Source: Desulfosoma caldarium (GTDB lineage: Bacteria > Desulfobacterota > Syntrophobacteria > Syntrophobacterales > DSM-9756). Taken from it: DNA of 64,000 nt. Made by a program: the position numbers and the translations under genes. Position 1 is the stretch's first letter. The number at the start of each line of letters is the position of its first letter. Location: positions 1 through 64,000 of the forward strand of contig NZ_RJVA01000013.1 of NCBI RefSeq assembly GCF_003751385.1, given 5' to 3'. Positions 1-7,353 of this stretch are shown in pieces. The notes beneath the pieces are model-generated. The model was not told the DNA's origin and ran no database searches. It saw only the letters and a program-made list of their open reading frames with translations.

Positions 1-457
1 CATATAACCCCGATTCAGGCACTCAAAAATTGGCAACAAAAAAGACCTCAACTTTTTGTGAAATCGGTTCATGACTTTGCGGGACCTGACAGGTAGGTCA
101 TCAACAGGGTGGTTGGGACCTCCAGTCCACGACGTTCTTTGATCGGCACACGCGTGCCAGGTAAAGTTTTGGGTCGCGGCGCCGGTCTTCAGCCAGCCCC
201 ACCCCCCGCTCACTCCTGCGTAAGCGCCAGTCCACACCGCGGCACGTTTCTCGTCGCGACCGCGAAAGCGGAAGACCACTTTTTGAACCTGTGGCTAAAA
301 ACTAAAGGTCTGACCCCATGTCGCTCATGTTCCACGTGGAACACCGAGGCAATATCGGCGAGCTTTTCTTCCCCTCGCCTTCCATGCTAGCCTTTTGGGG
401 ACGCGTTGATTCCCCATCCGCCTTCAACAATAAGCATCGCTCAGGAGGGTCCTTATC
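1..457. other. Non-coding stretch before yjbQ, with a parS site
   Basis: No reading frame here has a convincing ribosome binding site or a recognisable product. The only clear element is the 16-bp palindrome at 328-343, listed separately. No tRNA-like or repeat structure was recognised. The first bases may belong to a truncated neighbour outside the window. Confidence 0.5.
328..343. other. parS: parS centromere-like site
   Basis: The sequence TGTTCCACGTGGAACA is a perfect 16-bp palindrome that fits the bacterial parS consensus TGTTnCACGTGnAACA bound by ParB. It lies in non-coding DNA. ParB-parS complexes load SMC and organise origin segregation, and parS sites usually cluster near oriC. The dnaN-gyrB-gyrA block about 22-26 kb away fits an origin-proximal position. 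I saw no second match to the full consensus in the window. Confidence 0.8.
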
Positions 458-877
458 ATGAAAACCTACCGACAGGAACTCTGGATGCACGTCCCGTCCC
501 GAAGGGGTTTTGTAAACATCACCCATCAGGTGGAAGACGCCGTCCGATCCAGTGGCGTTCAGGACGGTTTGGTTCTGGTTAACGCCATGCACATCACCGC
601 TTCGGTCTTTATTAACGACGACGAACCCGGCCTGCACCAGGACTACGAACAGTGGCTGGAACAGCTCGCGCCCCATGAACCCGTGAGCCGCTACCGCCAC
701 AATCGCACCGGCGAAGACAACGGCGACGCCCACCTTAAGCGGCAGATCATGGGCCGAGAAGTGGTGGTGGCCATCACCGACGGCCGCCTGGATCTGGGAC
801 CCTGGGAACAAATCTTTTACGGCGAATTTGACGGAAGACGTCGAAAGCGCGTCCTCATCAAGATCCTCGGCGTCTGA
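458..877 (+). CDS. yjbQ: YjbQ/UPF0047 family protein (secondary thiamine-phosphate synthase type)
   Basis: 139 residues, the usual length of the YjbQ (UPF0047) family. The ATG follows a strong AGGAGG about seven bases upstream. Family hallmarks are visible: [14 protein letters not shown] around residue 47, a YRHN segment near 81, [11 protein letters not shown] near 93, and the C-terminal [20 protein letters not shown] stretch followed by a basic RRRKR. Members form small trimeric beta-rich proteins, and some have weak thiamine-phosphate synthase activity; the physiological role is generally unsettled. It is a single gene, convergent with the minus-strand cassette that ends at 949. Confidence 0.88.
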   Translation: MKTYRQELWMHVPSRRGFVNITHQVEDAVRSSGVQDGLVLVNAMHITASVFINDDEPGLHQDYEQWLEQLAPHEPVSRYRHNRTGEDNGDAHLKRQIMGREVVVAITDGRLDLGPWEQIFYGEFDGRRRKRVLIKILGV

Positions 878-948
878 AAGCGCTGTTGCGGCAGGTCCGT
901 GCCCTTTGGACGCGCCTGTTTCGGCACTCCGTGCGCTCCATAACTCCC

Positions 949-1749
949 TCAGAGCCGTTCCATGGCTTCGGGAGGGTCCGCGCCGGGCGGACGAATCTTT
1001 CGTTGCACCTCGCCCATCAGGTTTTCTTTTTCCACGTCCGTGAGCCCTCGCGAGGGCTCTAGCACTTCAAGGGGCGCCTCTGTGGTCCCGTAAATCGTCC
1101 AACCCGTCAGAATGCCGCGCCTTTTGGTCACGATTTGTGACTGCATCCATCCCGCATCCCCGATGACCAAAGCAAAACAAAAGGAGCCGTACACCGTCTC
1201 AAGAATTCGGGCTCGGCCCACCGGTGCGTCCGTCAGCACGGTCACGGTACCTTTCTTCAGCTCTTCCGGGTCCCAGACCGTGTCCCAAAGGACCGTCAGG
1301 CCATCGATGCGGATTTCCCTTTTTAGCACCGGGCGCCGGACCTTTGAGGCCACATATTCGAGCACCGTACGATGGTTGGTTTCGTCCACGGGAGAAAATC
1401 CATGGTATTGAAGGTCTCCGTGGGAATGAATCCATCCGTTGATCAGGCGTCCCGCTCTCAGATTCTCCTGAAAGGCCAAAAGATCCGCCGTGTCCAGGCG
1501 CGCGTACTGAAGTAAATTTGCGGCATTGCGAGGCAGCCCGATGTCCGTGATCACCTCGGGGCGTTCTTCTTCACCCAAGGTGAATCCGTACCATTCATAA
1601 CTTTCTCCGTAAAGTTCCCGCACCGCCGCGGAAATGGCGTAGGCCTTGTTTCGCGCATACCCCGTCATTCGCACGCACTCGGGCAGGCTGCCCAGCGGCA
1701 CTTCCAGCACGGTGGGCCTTTGAAGCGTCGAAAGCTTTTTGATTCGCAT
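949..1749 (-). CDS. JAMM/JAB-type metalloprotease-like protein, last gene of ubiquitin-like cassette
   Basis: 266 residues; the ATG is preceded by a GAGGAAGGA ribosome binding site. The segment EWYGFTLG (Glu52), then WIHSHG (His108, His110), then SPVD (Ser119, Asp122) follows the JAMM pattern E...HxH...SxxD of Zn-dependent isopeptidases, here with eight rather than the usual seven residues between the second His and Ser. VITDIGLP before the motif also fits JAB folds. The C-terminal half (after about 150) is unassigned. It lies 14 bp downstream of a ClpX-like gene and ends a tight minus-strand set with an E2-like and a diglycine-ended protein. Role inferred: trimming or removal of a ubiquitin-like modifier. 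Confidence 0.68.
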   Translation of the reverse strand: MRIKKLSTLQRPTVLEVPLGSLPECVRMTGYARNKAYAISAAVRELYGESYEWYGFTLGEEERPEVITDIGLPRNAANLLQYARLDTADLLAFQENLRAGRLINGWIHSHGDLQYHGFSPVDETNHRTVLEYVASKVRRPVLKREIRIDGLTVLWDTVWDPEELKKGTVTVLTDAPVGRARILETVYGSFCFALVIGDAGWMQSQIVTKRRGILTGWTIYGTTEAPLEVLEPSRGLTDVEKENLMGEVQRKIRPPGADPPEAMERL

Positions 1750-1763
1750 GCCCCCGTCCTTCC

Positions 1764-2867
1764 TCAGGCCAGAGCCGCCTTGACCTGCATGGCGTTCACT
1801 TCGTAGTCTCCCGTATGTGTTCCCGGCAAGGAAAACATGGGCTCCAAAAGCACACGATGAAGAATGCTCGTGAGCCCTCGCGCTCCCACCCCTTCCTGCT
1901 CGGCGCGCCGGGCCACCTCCAGCACCGCTTCTTCCGTTAACCTAAGCCGAATTCCCCACGCCTCAAAATCCTTGATAAAGGCCTGCAGGGGACTGTCCTC
2001 GCTCTTGATCAAGATGTCTCTTAAGTTGGACGTGGTCAGGGAATTGAACACCACGCGCACGGGCAATCGGGCCATGAGCTGCCTTTCCATGCCGTAGCGC
2101 ACCAAATCGTCCGGCACAAGAAATTCCCGCCACAGGCCCTTCAAGCCCTGTCGCTCCATACGCTGCTGGACCATTTCCTGAAGGCTTTCAAAAGCGCCAC
2201 CGGCAATGAAGAGCACGTGGCGAGTGGAGAGAGTCAGGCGATCCCGGCCCCATTCAATGGTGTTTTCCATGCCTTCAAGAATCTTGAGCAGGCCTTTTTG
2301 CACGCCTTTGCCGGACACATCCTTGGTCAGCGTCTTTTCCGAGGCGATCTTGTCGATCTCGTCCAGGTACACCATGCCTGTTTGGGCCGTCAACGTGTGC
2401 CCGCCCGCCGAAATCAAAAGGTCCACCAAAATGTCCGAGGCACTTTGACCCACGTAGCCGGTTTCGCTAAACTTGGTCAGGTCTTCCACCACAAAGGGAA
2501 CACCCACCAATCGAGATGCCACTTCGCACGAATAGGTCTTGCCGCAGCCCGTCGGGCCAACGATCAAGATATTGGCTTTGGGCGTCTTGACCCTTTGCAG
2601 AGCCTTTTCCACATCGCCCCCCACCTGGCCCGCCGCTTCCCGCAAGGCCGCTCCCAATCGACGGTAGTGGTAGGCAATGGCCGTCGCCAGAATCTTCTTG
2701 CCCCGCTCCTGCCCGATGACAAAACGATCCATTTCCGCTTTAAGCTGCGAAGGCGTCTTGTTAAAGCCGGTGATGTGCTCCACGGTCTGAATGGTCTTGC
2801 GCTCCCGCACACCATCCATCTTCTCTTGAATTTTCCACCGACTTTCAGGCGCCAACGGTTCAGCCAC
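1764..2867 (-). CDS. ClpX-like AAA+ unfoldase lacking zinc domain and IGF loop
   Basis: I chose the GTG at 2867 because AAGGAG lies seven bases upstream and it follows the preceding stop closely; this gives 367 residues. A ClpX/HslU-type AAA+ module is clear: [10 protein letters not shown], Walker A GPTGCGKT, pore loop GYVGQ, Walker [10 protein letters not shown], sensor 1 region LFIAGGAF, sensor 2 GARGL. Unlike housekeeping ClpX (about 420 residues) it has no four-Cys N-terminal zinc domain, and the region between GGAF and the DLVRYG segment is shortened and has no IGF tripeptide, the loop that docks on ClpP. It is therefore probably a stand-alone or specially partnered unfoldase. It sits between a small unknown and the JAMM gene. 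Confidence 0.85.
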   Translation of the reverse strand: MAEPLAPESRWKIQEKMDGVRERKTIQTVEHITGFNKTPSQLKAEMDRFVIGQERGKKILATAIAYHYRRLGAALREAAGQVGGDVEKALQRVKTPKANILIVGPTGCGKTYSCEVASRLVGVPFVVEDLTKFSETGYVGQSASDILVDLLISAGGHTLTAQTGMVYLDEIDKIASEKTLTKDVSGKGVQKGLLKILEGMENTIEWGRDRLTLSTRHVLFIAGGAFESLQEMVQQRMERQGLKGLWREFLVPDDLVRYGMERQLMARLPVRVVFNSLTTSNLRDILIKSEDSPLQAFIKDFEAWGIRLRLTEEAVLEVARRAEQEGVGARGLTSILHRVLLEPMFSLPGTHTGDYEVNAMQVKAALA

Positions 2868-2883
2868 GGAGCATCTCCTTACC

Positions 2884-3318
2884 TCAGCGCTTGGCGGCAT
2901 AGTAACGGTATAGGAAAGCAAAACTGTATCGAGAAAGAATCCATGGCGGAATGGTGGATTTCAAGGCATAGAGCGGACGGCTCAGCAAAAGGTCCGCCCG
3001 CGAAGCGGCCCATGGCAGGTAGGGGCTGTCGACGCGCCTGAGGATTTCCATGACTCCGCCAAAGAATTGTGGATCCACGAGGCCAAAAAGCGCACCGCAC
3101 GCCCCGGCCTTTCGAATTTCGCCCTGCATCAAAGCCTGGGACACCGTGTGTTCCACCGGTTCTCGATCCAGCGCGATCAACAGATCCCTAGGCTGCAGGT
3201 GATCACGTTCTAAGATCAGGGCGACGCGACTGAAGCGGTCCGGCTGGAAAGACTCTTGGCCTTTGTCCTGGGCCCTGTGGCGCTTGATTCGATCCCTTTT
3301 GTGCCTAGGTCCAGGCAT
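2884..3318 (-). CDS. Hypothetical protein in the ubiquitin-like cassette
   Basis: 144 residues if it starts at the ATG at 3318, inside the stop region of the upstream gene (14-bp overlap, suggesting translational coupling); a longer frame opens at 3354. The first 25 residues are highly basic. The body alternates hydrophobic and charged stretches ([37 protein letters not shown]). The tail is aromatic and ends YYAAKR. I recognise no family: no GxGxxG nucleotide loop and no Cys pair for a ThiF/E1 assignment. Position between the E2-like and ClpX-like genes suggests a role in the same system. Confidence 0.55.
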   Translation of the reverse strand: MPGPRHKRDRIKRHRAQDKGQESFQPDRFSRVALILERDHLQPRDLLIALDREPVEHTVSQALMQGEIRKAGACGALFGLVDPQFFGGVMEILRRVDSPYLPWAASRADLLLSRPLYALKSTIPPWILSRYSFAFLYRYYAAKR

Positions 3319-4510
3319 TGGTGACGGGAATGTTTTCTGAAAGCCGCCGTGCATCCTGCGCAGAAACCCTCAAATCGTCGAAATTAATCTCGCGCTCTAT
3401 GGCGCTCAGCCCTTCCAGACTGTGATAGCCGTTTCTTTTTCTGGCGTCGTAGCCGTGATACAGGGCATTCAGACCGTCCTCGATGGACCGAAAGATATCC
3501 CGGGCGTTAAATGTTCGTCCCCGCGGCGCATGCCCCAGGCAGATCCTCTGCCACGGCTGATAGCGCGCCAAAAGTGGATGCTTGTACTTTTCCACCACCA
3601 CCGGCCACAAATCCACCGAGGATACTGCCACGCGGCAATCCGGAAAAAGGTAGAGGCGCTGGTAGTAGTCCATGAGCGCGTAACGGCCCGTTCTTTTGTA
3701 GACCACCAGAGCACCATCGAAGGGTCTGTGAAAGAAACCGAATCCGTTCACTTCCAGCGCCCCCCGTGTCAGCACATACAGCATCAAGGCGCGCCCTAGC
3801 TTCGGCCACGATGCAAACCCATCCAAGGTCTCGCGAATCCAACTCTCTTCGGCAAGAACCGCCTCTCGAGCCTTCCCGATCAAGGCCGTCTCCACAGCTT
3901 CCAGTAGATCTCGCCTGGTAACCCTCTGAACACCCTTGCTTTGAAAGACACGGTCCGCGGCCGGCATTTCCGGGGCCTCAACAAACCGCGGCGACGCCTC
4001 CATCTCTTCCACCCCGCGGACGTAACGCGTCGGGACCCGCACCTTGTCCGCCAACCACGCCGCCAGGGCCGCTCGCCTGTTTTGTGCGGCCTTGATCTTT
4101 AGCGGGACACGCACGAACCGAGGAAGCACCTCAAAGAGAACCATCTCCACAGGCTTTAACCCAAAACGCAGAAGCCGGGGCCTTTGAGCGGAACTCAGGT
4201 CTCGAAACCATGTTTTTCGCCGCTTCTGGGCCATGTGAGGAAAAAGCTCAGAGGCGTGTCGCACCACATCCTGCCACGACACCGTCTCCACGTAGGCCGT
4301 CCCTTCACGCAAGAGGATTCGCGGCTTGACCTCAAGGCCGCTCAACCCCTCGGCTTCCGCAGACAATGGCTCGAACCCCTGAAGCTCTTCAACAATCTGG
4401 GGATCCAGGGGACAGGGAAGGTACATTCTCCCCTGGTCCATCAGAGCCTCATGGATTTTCTGAAAAAAGCGCGACTTTTGGCTCGCTCGCCGCCGGCCAG
4501 GCACGGCCAC
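3305..4510 (-). CDS. E2 (UBC)-like candidate conjugation protein
   Basis: 401 residues from a GTG whose first base overlaps the stop of the upstream gene (TAGTG). The N-terminal 250 residues are unassigned. The C-terminal third resembles a ubiquitin-conjugating fold: strand YLFPDCRVAVSSVDLW (287-302), then KHPLL (His311-Pro312), then RICLG with Cys324, then the helix FNARDIFRSIEDGLNALYHG (334-353). In classical E2 enzymes an HPN motif precedes the catalytic ICL Cys by about ten residues; here the gap is 13. PRTRC protein B and related bacterial E2-like proteins occur beside UBL and JAB genes, as here. The catalytic assignment is inference from motif and context. Confidence 0.55.
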   Translation of the reverse strand: MAVPGRRRASQKSRFFQKIHEALMDQGRMYLPCPLDPQIVEELQGFEPLSAEAEGLSGLEVKPRILLREGTAYVETVSWQDVVRHASELFPHMAQKRRKTWFRDLSSAQRPRLLRFGLKPVEMVLFEVLPRFVRVPLKIKAAQNRRAALAAWLADKVRVPTRYVRGVEEMEASPRFVEAPEMPAADRVFQSKGVQRVTRRDLLEAVETALIGKAREAVLAEESWIRETLDGFASWPKLGRALMLYVLTRGALEVNGFGFFHRPFDGALVVYKRTGRYALMDYYQRLYLFPDCRVAVSSVDLWPVVVEKYKHPLLARYQPWQRICLGHAPRGRTFNARDIFRSIEDGLNALYHGYDARKRNGYHSLEGLSAIEREINFDDLRVSAQDARRLSENIPVTNAWT

Positions 4511-4926
4511 TACCCCCTTGGGGTTCCCCCTTCTTGAGGTCTCAACACCCTTACGGCCACGTAATAATATTTTTCGCCTTCCTCCGTCTGTTCCACTCGG
4601 GCCTTTTCCAAAGGGTCACCTTCTGCGGGCCGTCCGGCGCAGAGCAGGACACCGTCTTCCATCTGAAACAGGATTTCCTCCAAAATTTCCCGCTCTTCCA
4701 CGGAAAGATCCTGGCGTGACAGCACGGCATTTACCAATTCCTGCAACGTCCGGCCTTCGTAGGTGCCCGGCTCGAACACTTCCAATAGCCCTTCGGCCGC
4801 CTGACCCGGTAGGACCTCCACGACCAATGGCACCGGAAGTTTTCGCGATTCCTTATCCGTCTCGTCCTGCACGTGAAGTTTCATGGTGCACCCCAAGCGT
4901 TTGGGAATTTTCTCGTATTGTGACAT
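4510..4926 (-). CDS. Putative ubiquitin-like modifier ending in diglycine plus TPRG
   Basis: 138 residues from the ATG at 4926; an ATG at 4884 (MKLHVQ) and an upstream TTG at 5025 are alternatives, and no start has a strong ribosome binding site. The pattern could fit a beta-grasp fold: strands PLVVEVLPG and LLEVFEPG, helix TLQELVNAVLSRQ, strand GVLLCAGRP, and a final strand KYYYVAVRVLRPQEGG. The protein ends EGG-TPRG, so removal of four residues would expose a C-terminal Gly-Gly as in ubiquitin-like modifiers. It is first in the cassette and shares a base with the E2-like start. UBL identity is inferred from the tail, strand pattern and neighbours. Confidence 0.55.
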   Translation of the reverse strand: MSQYEKIPKRLGCTMKLHVQDETDKESRKLPVPLVVEVLPGQAAEGLLEVFEPGTYEGRTLQELVNAVLSRQDLSVEEREILEEILFQMEDGVLLCAGRPAEGDPLEKARVEQTEEGEKYYYVAVRVLRPQEGGTPRG

Positions 4927-4933
4927 GGATTTC

Positions 4934-5041
4934 TCAGAAGTCAAAAAGGCCGCCTGCTTCGGCGAATTCTTCGGCGGGATTTTCACTTCGCTCTTCGACG
5001 ACAAGGCACGGCGGCTGCGCCCCAACGGCGCCTTCGGGCAA
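4934..5041 (-). CDS. Possible small acidic ORF ahead of the UBL-like gene
   Basis: Between the malQ stop and the ATG at 4926 the minus strand has an open frame ending EEFAEAGGLFDF with TGA at 4934-4936, seven bases before that ATG. A TTG at 5041 would give 35 residues (one at 5090-5092 would give 52). Codon first positions are G-rich and the peptide is acidic and protein-like, but no good ribosome binding site or ATG was found. It could instead be non-coding leader. Confidence 0.25.
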   Translation of the reverse strand: MPEGAVGAQPPCLVVEERSENPAEEFAEAGGLFDF

Positions 5042-5060
5042 CGCCCGCGTCTTTCGGCGC

Positions 5061-7301
5061 TCAGGGCCTTTGCTCGACGACGGCCTCAACAATAGCTCGA
5101 ACTCGCGGGTGCTCCTGCAGGGTCTTTAAGGGGAGAGGCAATTTGCGACGCCAATTGGGATGTTCATGAACCGTTCCCGGCACATTCACCTGGTCGATCA
5201 TGCCGCATAGGTCTTCCAAAGACACGGCCAGCAATTTGGATCCGGAGGCTGCAAGATAACGATAGAGCGCCGCCGCTCGTAAAGGGGCGAGCCGTTGTTC
5301 CTCTTTCTTCCGTTCCTTTTGCGTGGGTCCAGGTTCTTCGTGGTATCCCCAGGAACGCAAGAGAACACGCAACGCCTTCTTGTCAGCAACCCGCCGTCGC
5401 GCCAACGCCCTTCGAACCTGAGCACTGGGGTAAAGCTGCAGGCGCCTTCGAAGCCGAAGGTCTGTTCCCTGCCAAAAGCCTTCCAGCGTGGGGAGATCAT
5501 GGGTGGCAAACGAGGCCATGGATTGGGTTGGATAGTGGCTTGGTGGAGGAAAGGTGCCGTCTTCCATTCTTTCAAAAAAACACAGTCGGCATCCAAACAG
5601 GCCGGCCTCTTTCATCGCCTCTCGAATACGTTGAGGCACGGTTCCCAAGTCTTCGCCCACAATGACGCACTGGTTTCTTTCACTTTCCAGAAGCACGATC
5701 CCCAATAGCTCCTGCAACGGATAGCGCACATAGGCTCCGCTGCGCGGGTCCTTTCCGGCCGGAATCCAATATTGGCGCATGAGCCCCATGACATGATCCA
5801 TGCGCAAGGCCCCGAATTCCCTCATATTGGCGCGCAGCATGGCGACAAACGGTTCATACGCTCGCTGCCTGAGTCTTTGTGGTATCCAAGGGCAAACCCC
5901 CCATTCCTGACCGTTGGGGTTGAAGTCGTCTGGCGGAGCTCCAACGCGCACGTCTCGAGCATAGCTGTCAGGGTCCAGCCAGGTGTCCAGCCCGGCCGGG
6001 TCCACGCCCACGGGTAAATCCCCATATAGACCGACGGCCAAGCCTCGTTCCCATGACCGGTGCCCGCAGGAAGCCAGTTGTTCTCGAGCGATCCACGCCA
6101 GATATTGATGAAAGGTTACCGCGTCCCTGTGTTCCGACGCAAACCGAGACACCGCGTCGCTTGCCTTGTCCTGGTAGGCCTTTGGCCACAGAGGCCACCC
6201 CCACACGGCCGCATTCAGGGCACGAAAATGGGCGTCCAGAGCGTGAAATACTCCGTAGTCCTCAAGATCTTTTCCTTCCATGGCCACAAAGCGCAGAAAC
6301 TTTTGGGCCCGTTCCGATGCTGTTTTCAGGTGATGCTCACAAAAATGGTGGAAAAGCCTCTGTAAAGCCCGGCGCTGCATGGCCCATACGCGATCGTAGT
6401 CCACCAAGGAAGACTCCCGGGCCACACAGCACGCTTCCTGAAAGTCCTTTTCCCCGCACCAGCGGCGCACCTCCTCGCATTCCTCAAATTCCGGCACCGC
6501 TTCCACGTCGATATACCACGGCTGCAGGAATCGTCGGCTGGATGGCCCATAAGGACTGACCTTGGACGGATCTTCGGGAAACAGAAGCCCTAGGGGATTG
6601 ATGCCCACAAAGGCGGCGCCAAGATCCGCAGCCCAATCGATCAGCGCCTTGAGATCGGAAAAGGACCCGATTCCCCAGTTTCTTTCGGACCGCACACTGT
6701 AAAGCTGCCCCGTAAGGCCCCATAGCTTTCTGTCCCCTCGCAAGGCTTCCGGCAGGTAGGCCCGATGAGGCACGATGATGAGGCGCTGTCGAGCCACGGA
6801 CTCCCCATGAGGCCCTTGCAGATGCACTTCCAGATCATGGTACCCACAGCTCACTCGCACCCAAAGATAAAGAAGGCGCCGAAGATATGACCTTCCCCCG
6901 TGATCCATGGCTTCCAGGCCGGGAAGCGCCGCCAGGAATCCTTCGCCCTGGCTCTCCGACCCATCTTCACGCCGCAGGTGCCAACGGTATTGGCCGTAAG
7001 CTAAGGGCTCCGGAAGGGTGAGCACCACGGCCACGGGGTATGTTCCTTCGGGCACCACGTGTACAGGGTCCACCGCGTTCCGACACGACCGTTCGGCAAG
7101 CTCGTCAAGAATGTTCAGCAGGTCTTTTGGAGTTTCCGCCCAATAGCCAAGAGCGGAAAGGAGGGCCTTGAGCGTGTCGTCTTCCACGTCCTGTTCTCGT
7201 CCCCAGCCGTCCTCATACCGCGGCTCAATTCCGCACAGGGCGGCAACGCGTCTCAAGAGTGCTCGCTCTCCGTTTAACGTGTTATCCAAAGGCACCTCCA
7301 T
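5061..7301 (-). CDS. malQ: 4-alpha-glucanotransferase (amylomaltase), GH77
   Basis: About 746 residues from the ATG at 7301; a TTG at 7364 overlapping the end of gpmI is an alternative. GH77 signatures: WGIGSFSDL and GINPLGLLFP mid-protein, the nucleophile segment RMDHVMGLMRQYWIPAG, the acid/base segment VGEDLGTVP, and FATHDLPTLEGFW. The N-terminal 200 residues form the extra domain of MalQ-type enzymes, so the length fits the E. coli type rather than the short amylomaltases. It transfers glucan chains between maltodextrins in glycogen or maltose metabolism. It follows gpmI by about 50 bp, and no terminator separates it from the downstream ubiquitin-like cassette, so read-through is possible. 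Confidence 0.93.
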   Translation of the reverse strand: MEVPLDNTLNGERALLRRVAALCGIEPRYEDGWGREQDVEDDTLKALLSALGYWAETPKDLLNILDELAERSCRNAVDPVHVVPEGTYPVAVVLTLPEPLAYGQYRWHLRREDGSESQGEGFLAALPGLEAMDHGGRSYLRRLLYLWVRVSCGYHDLEVHLQGPHGESVARQRLIIVPHRAYLPEALRGDRKLWGLTGQLYSVRSERNWGIGSFSDLKALIDWAADLGAAFVGINPLGLLFPEDPSKVSPYGPSSRRFLQPWYIDVEAVPEFEECEEVRRWCGEKDFQEACCVARESSLVDYDRVWAMQRRALQRLFHHFCEHHLKTASERAQKFLRFVAMEGKDLEDYGVFHALDAHFRALNAAVWGWPLWPKAYQDKASDAVSRFASEHRDAVTFHQYLAWIAREQLASCGHRSWERGLAVGLYGDLPVGVDPAGLDTWLDPDSYARDVRVGAPPDDFNPNGQEWGVCPWIPQRLRQRAYEPFVAMLRANMREFGALRMDHVMGLMRQYWIPAGKDPRSGAYVRYPLQELLGIVLLESERNQCVIVGEDLGTVPQRIREAMKEAGLFGCRLCFFERMEDGTFPPPSHYPTQSMASFATHDLPTLEGFWQGTDLRLRRRLQLYPSAQVRRALARRRVADKKALRVLLRSWGYHEEPGPTQKERKKEEQRLAPLRAAALYRYLAASGSKLLAVSLEDLCGMIDQVNVPGTVHEHPNWRRKLPLPLKTLQEHPRVRAIVEAVVEQRP

Positions 7302-7353
7302 TGGCCCTATCCATTGACCCACTGTCCCATTTTTCAGATCAGGGCACTCGGTT

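Noticed and set aside
2884-3318. ThiF/E1-like protein completing the Ub-like cassette
   Set aside because: No GxGxxG loop, catalytic Cys or Arg/Asp motif of E1 enzymes could be seen, so it is left as hypothetical.
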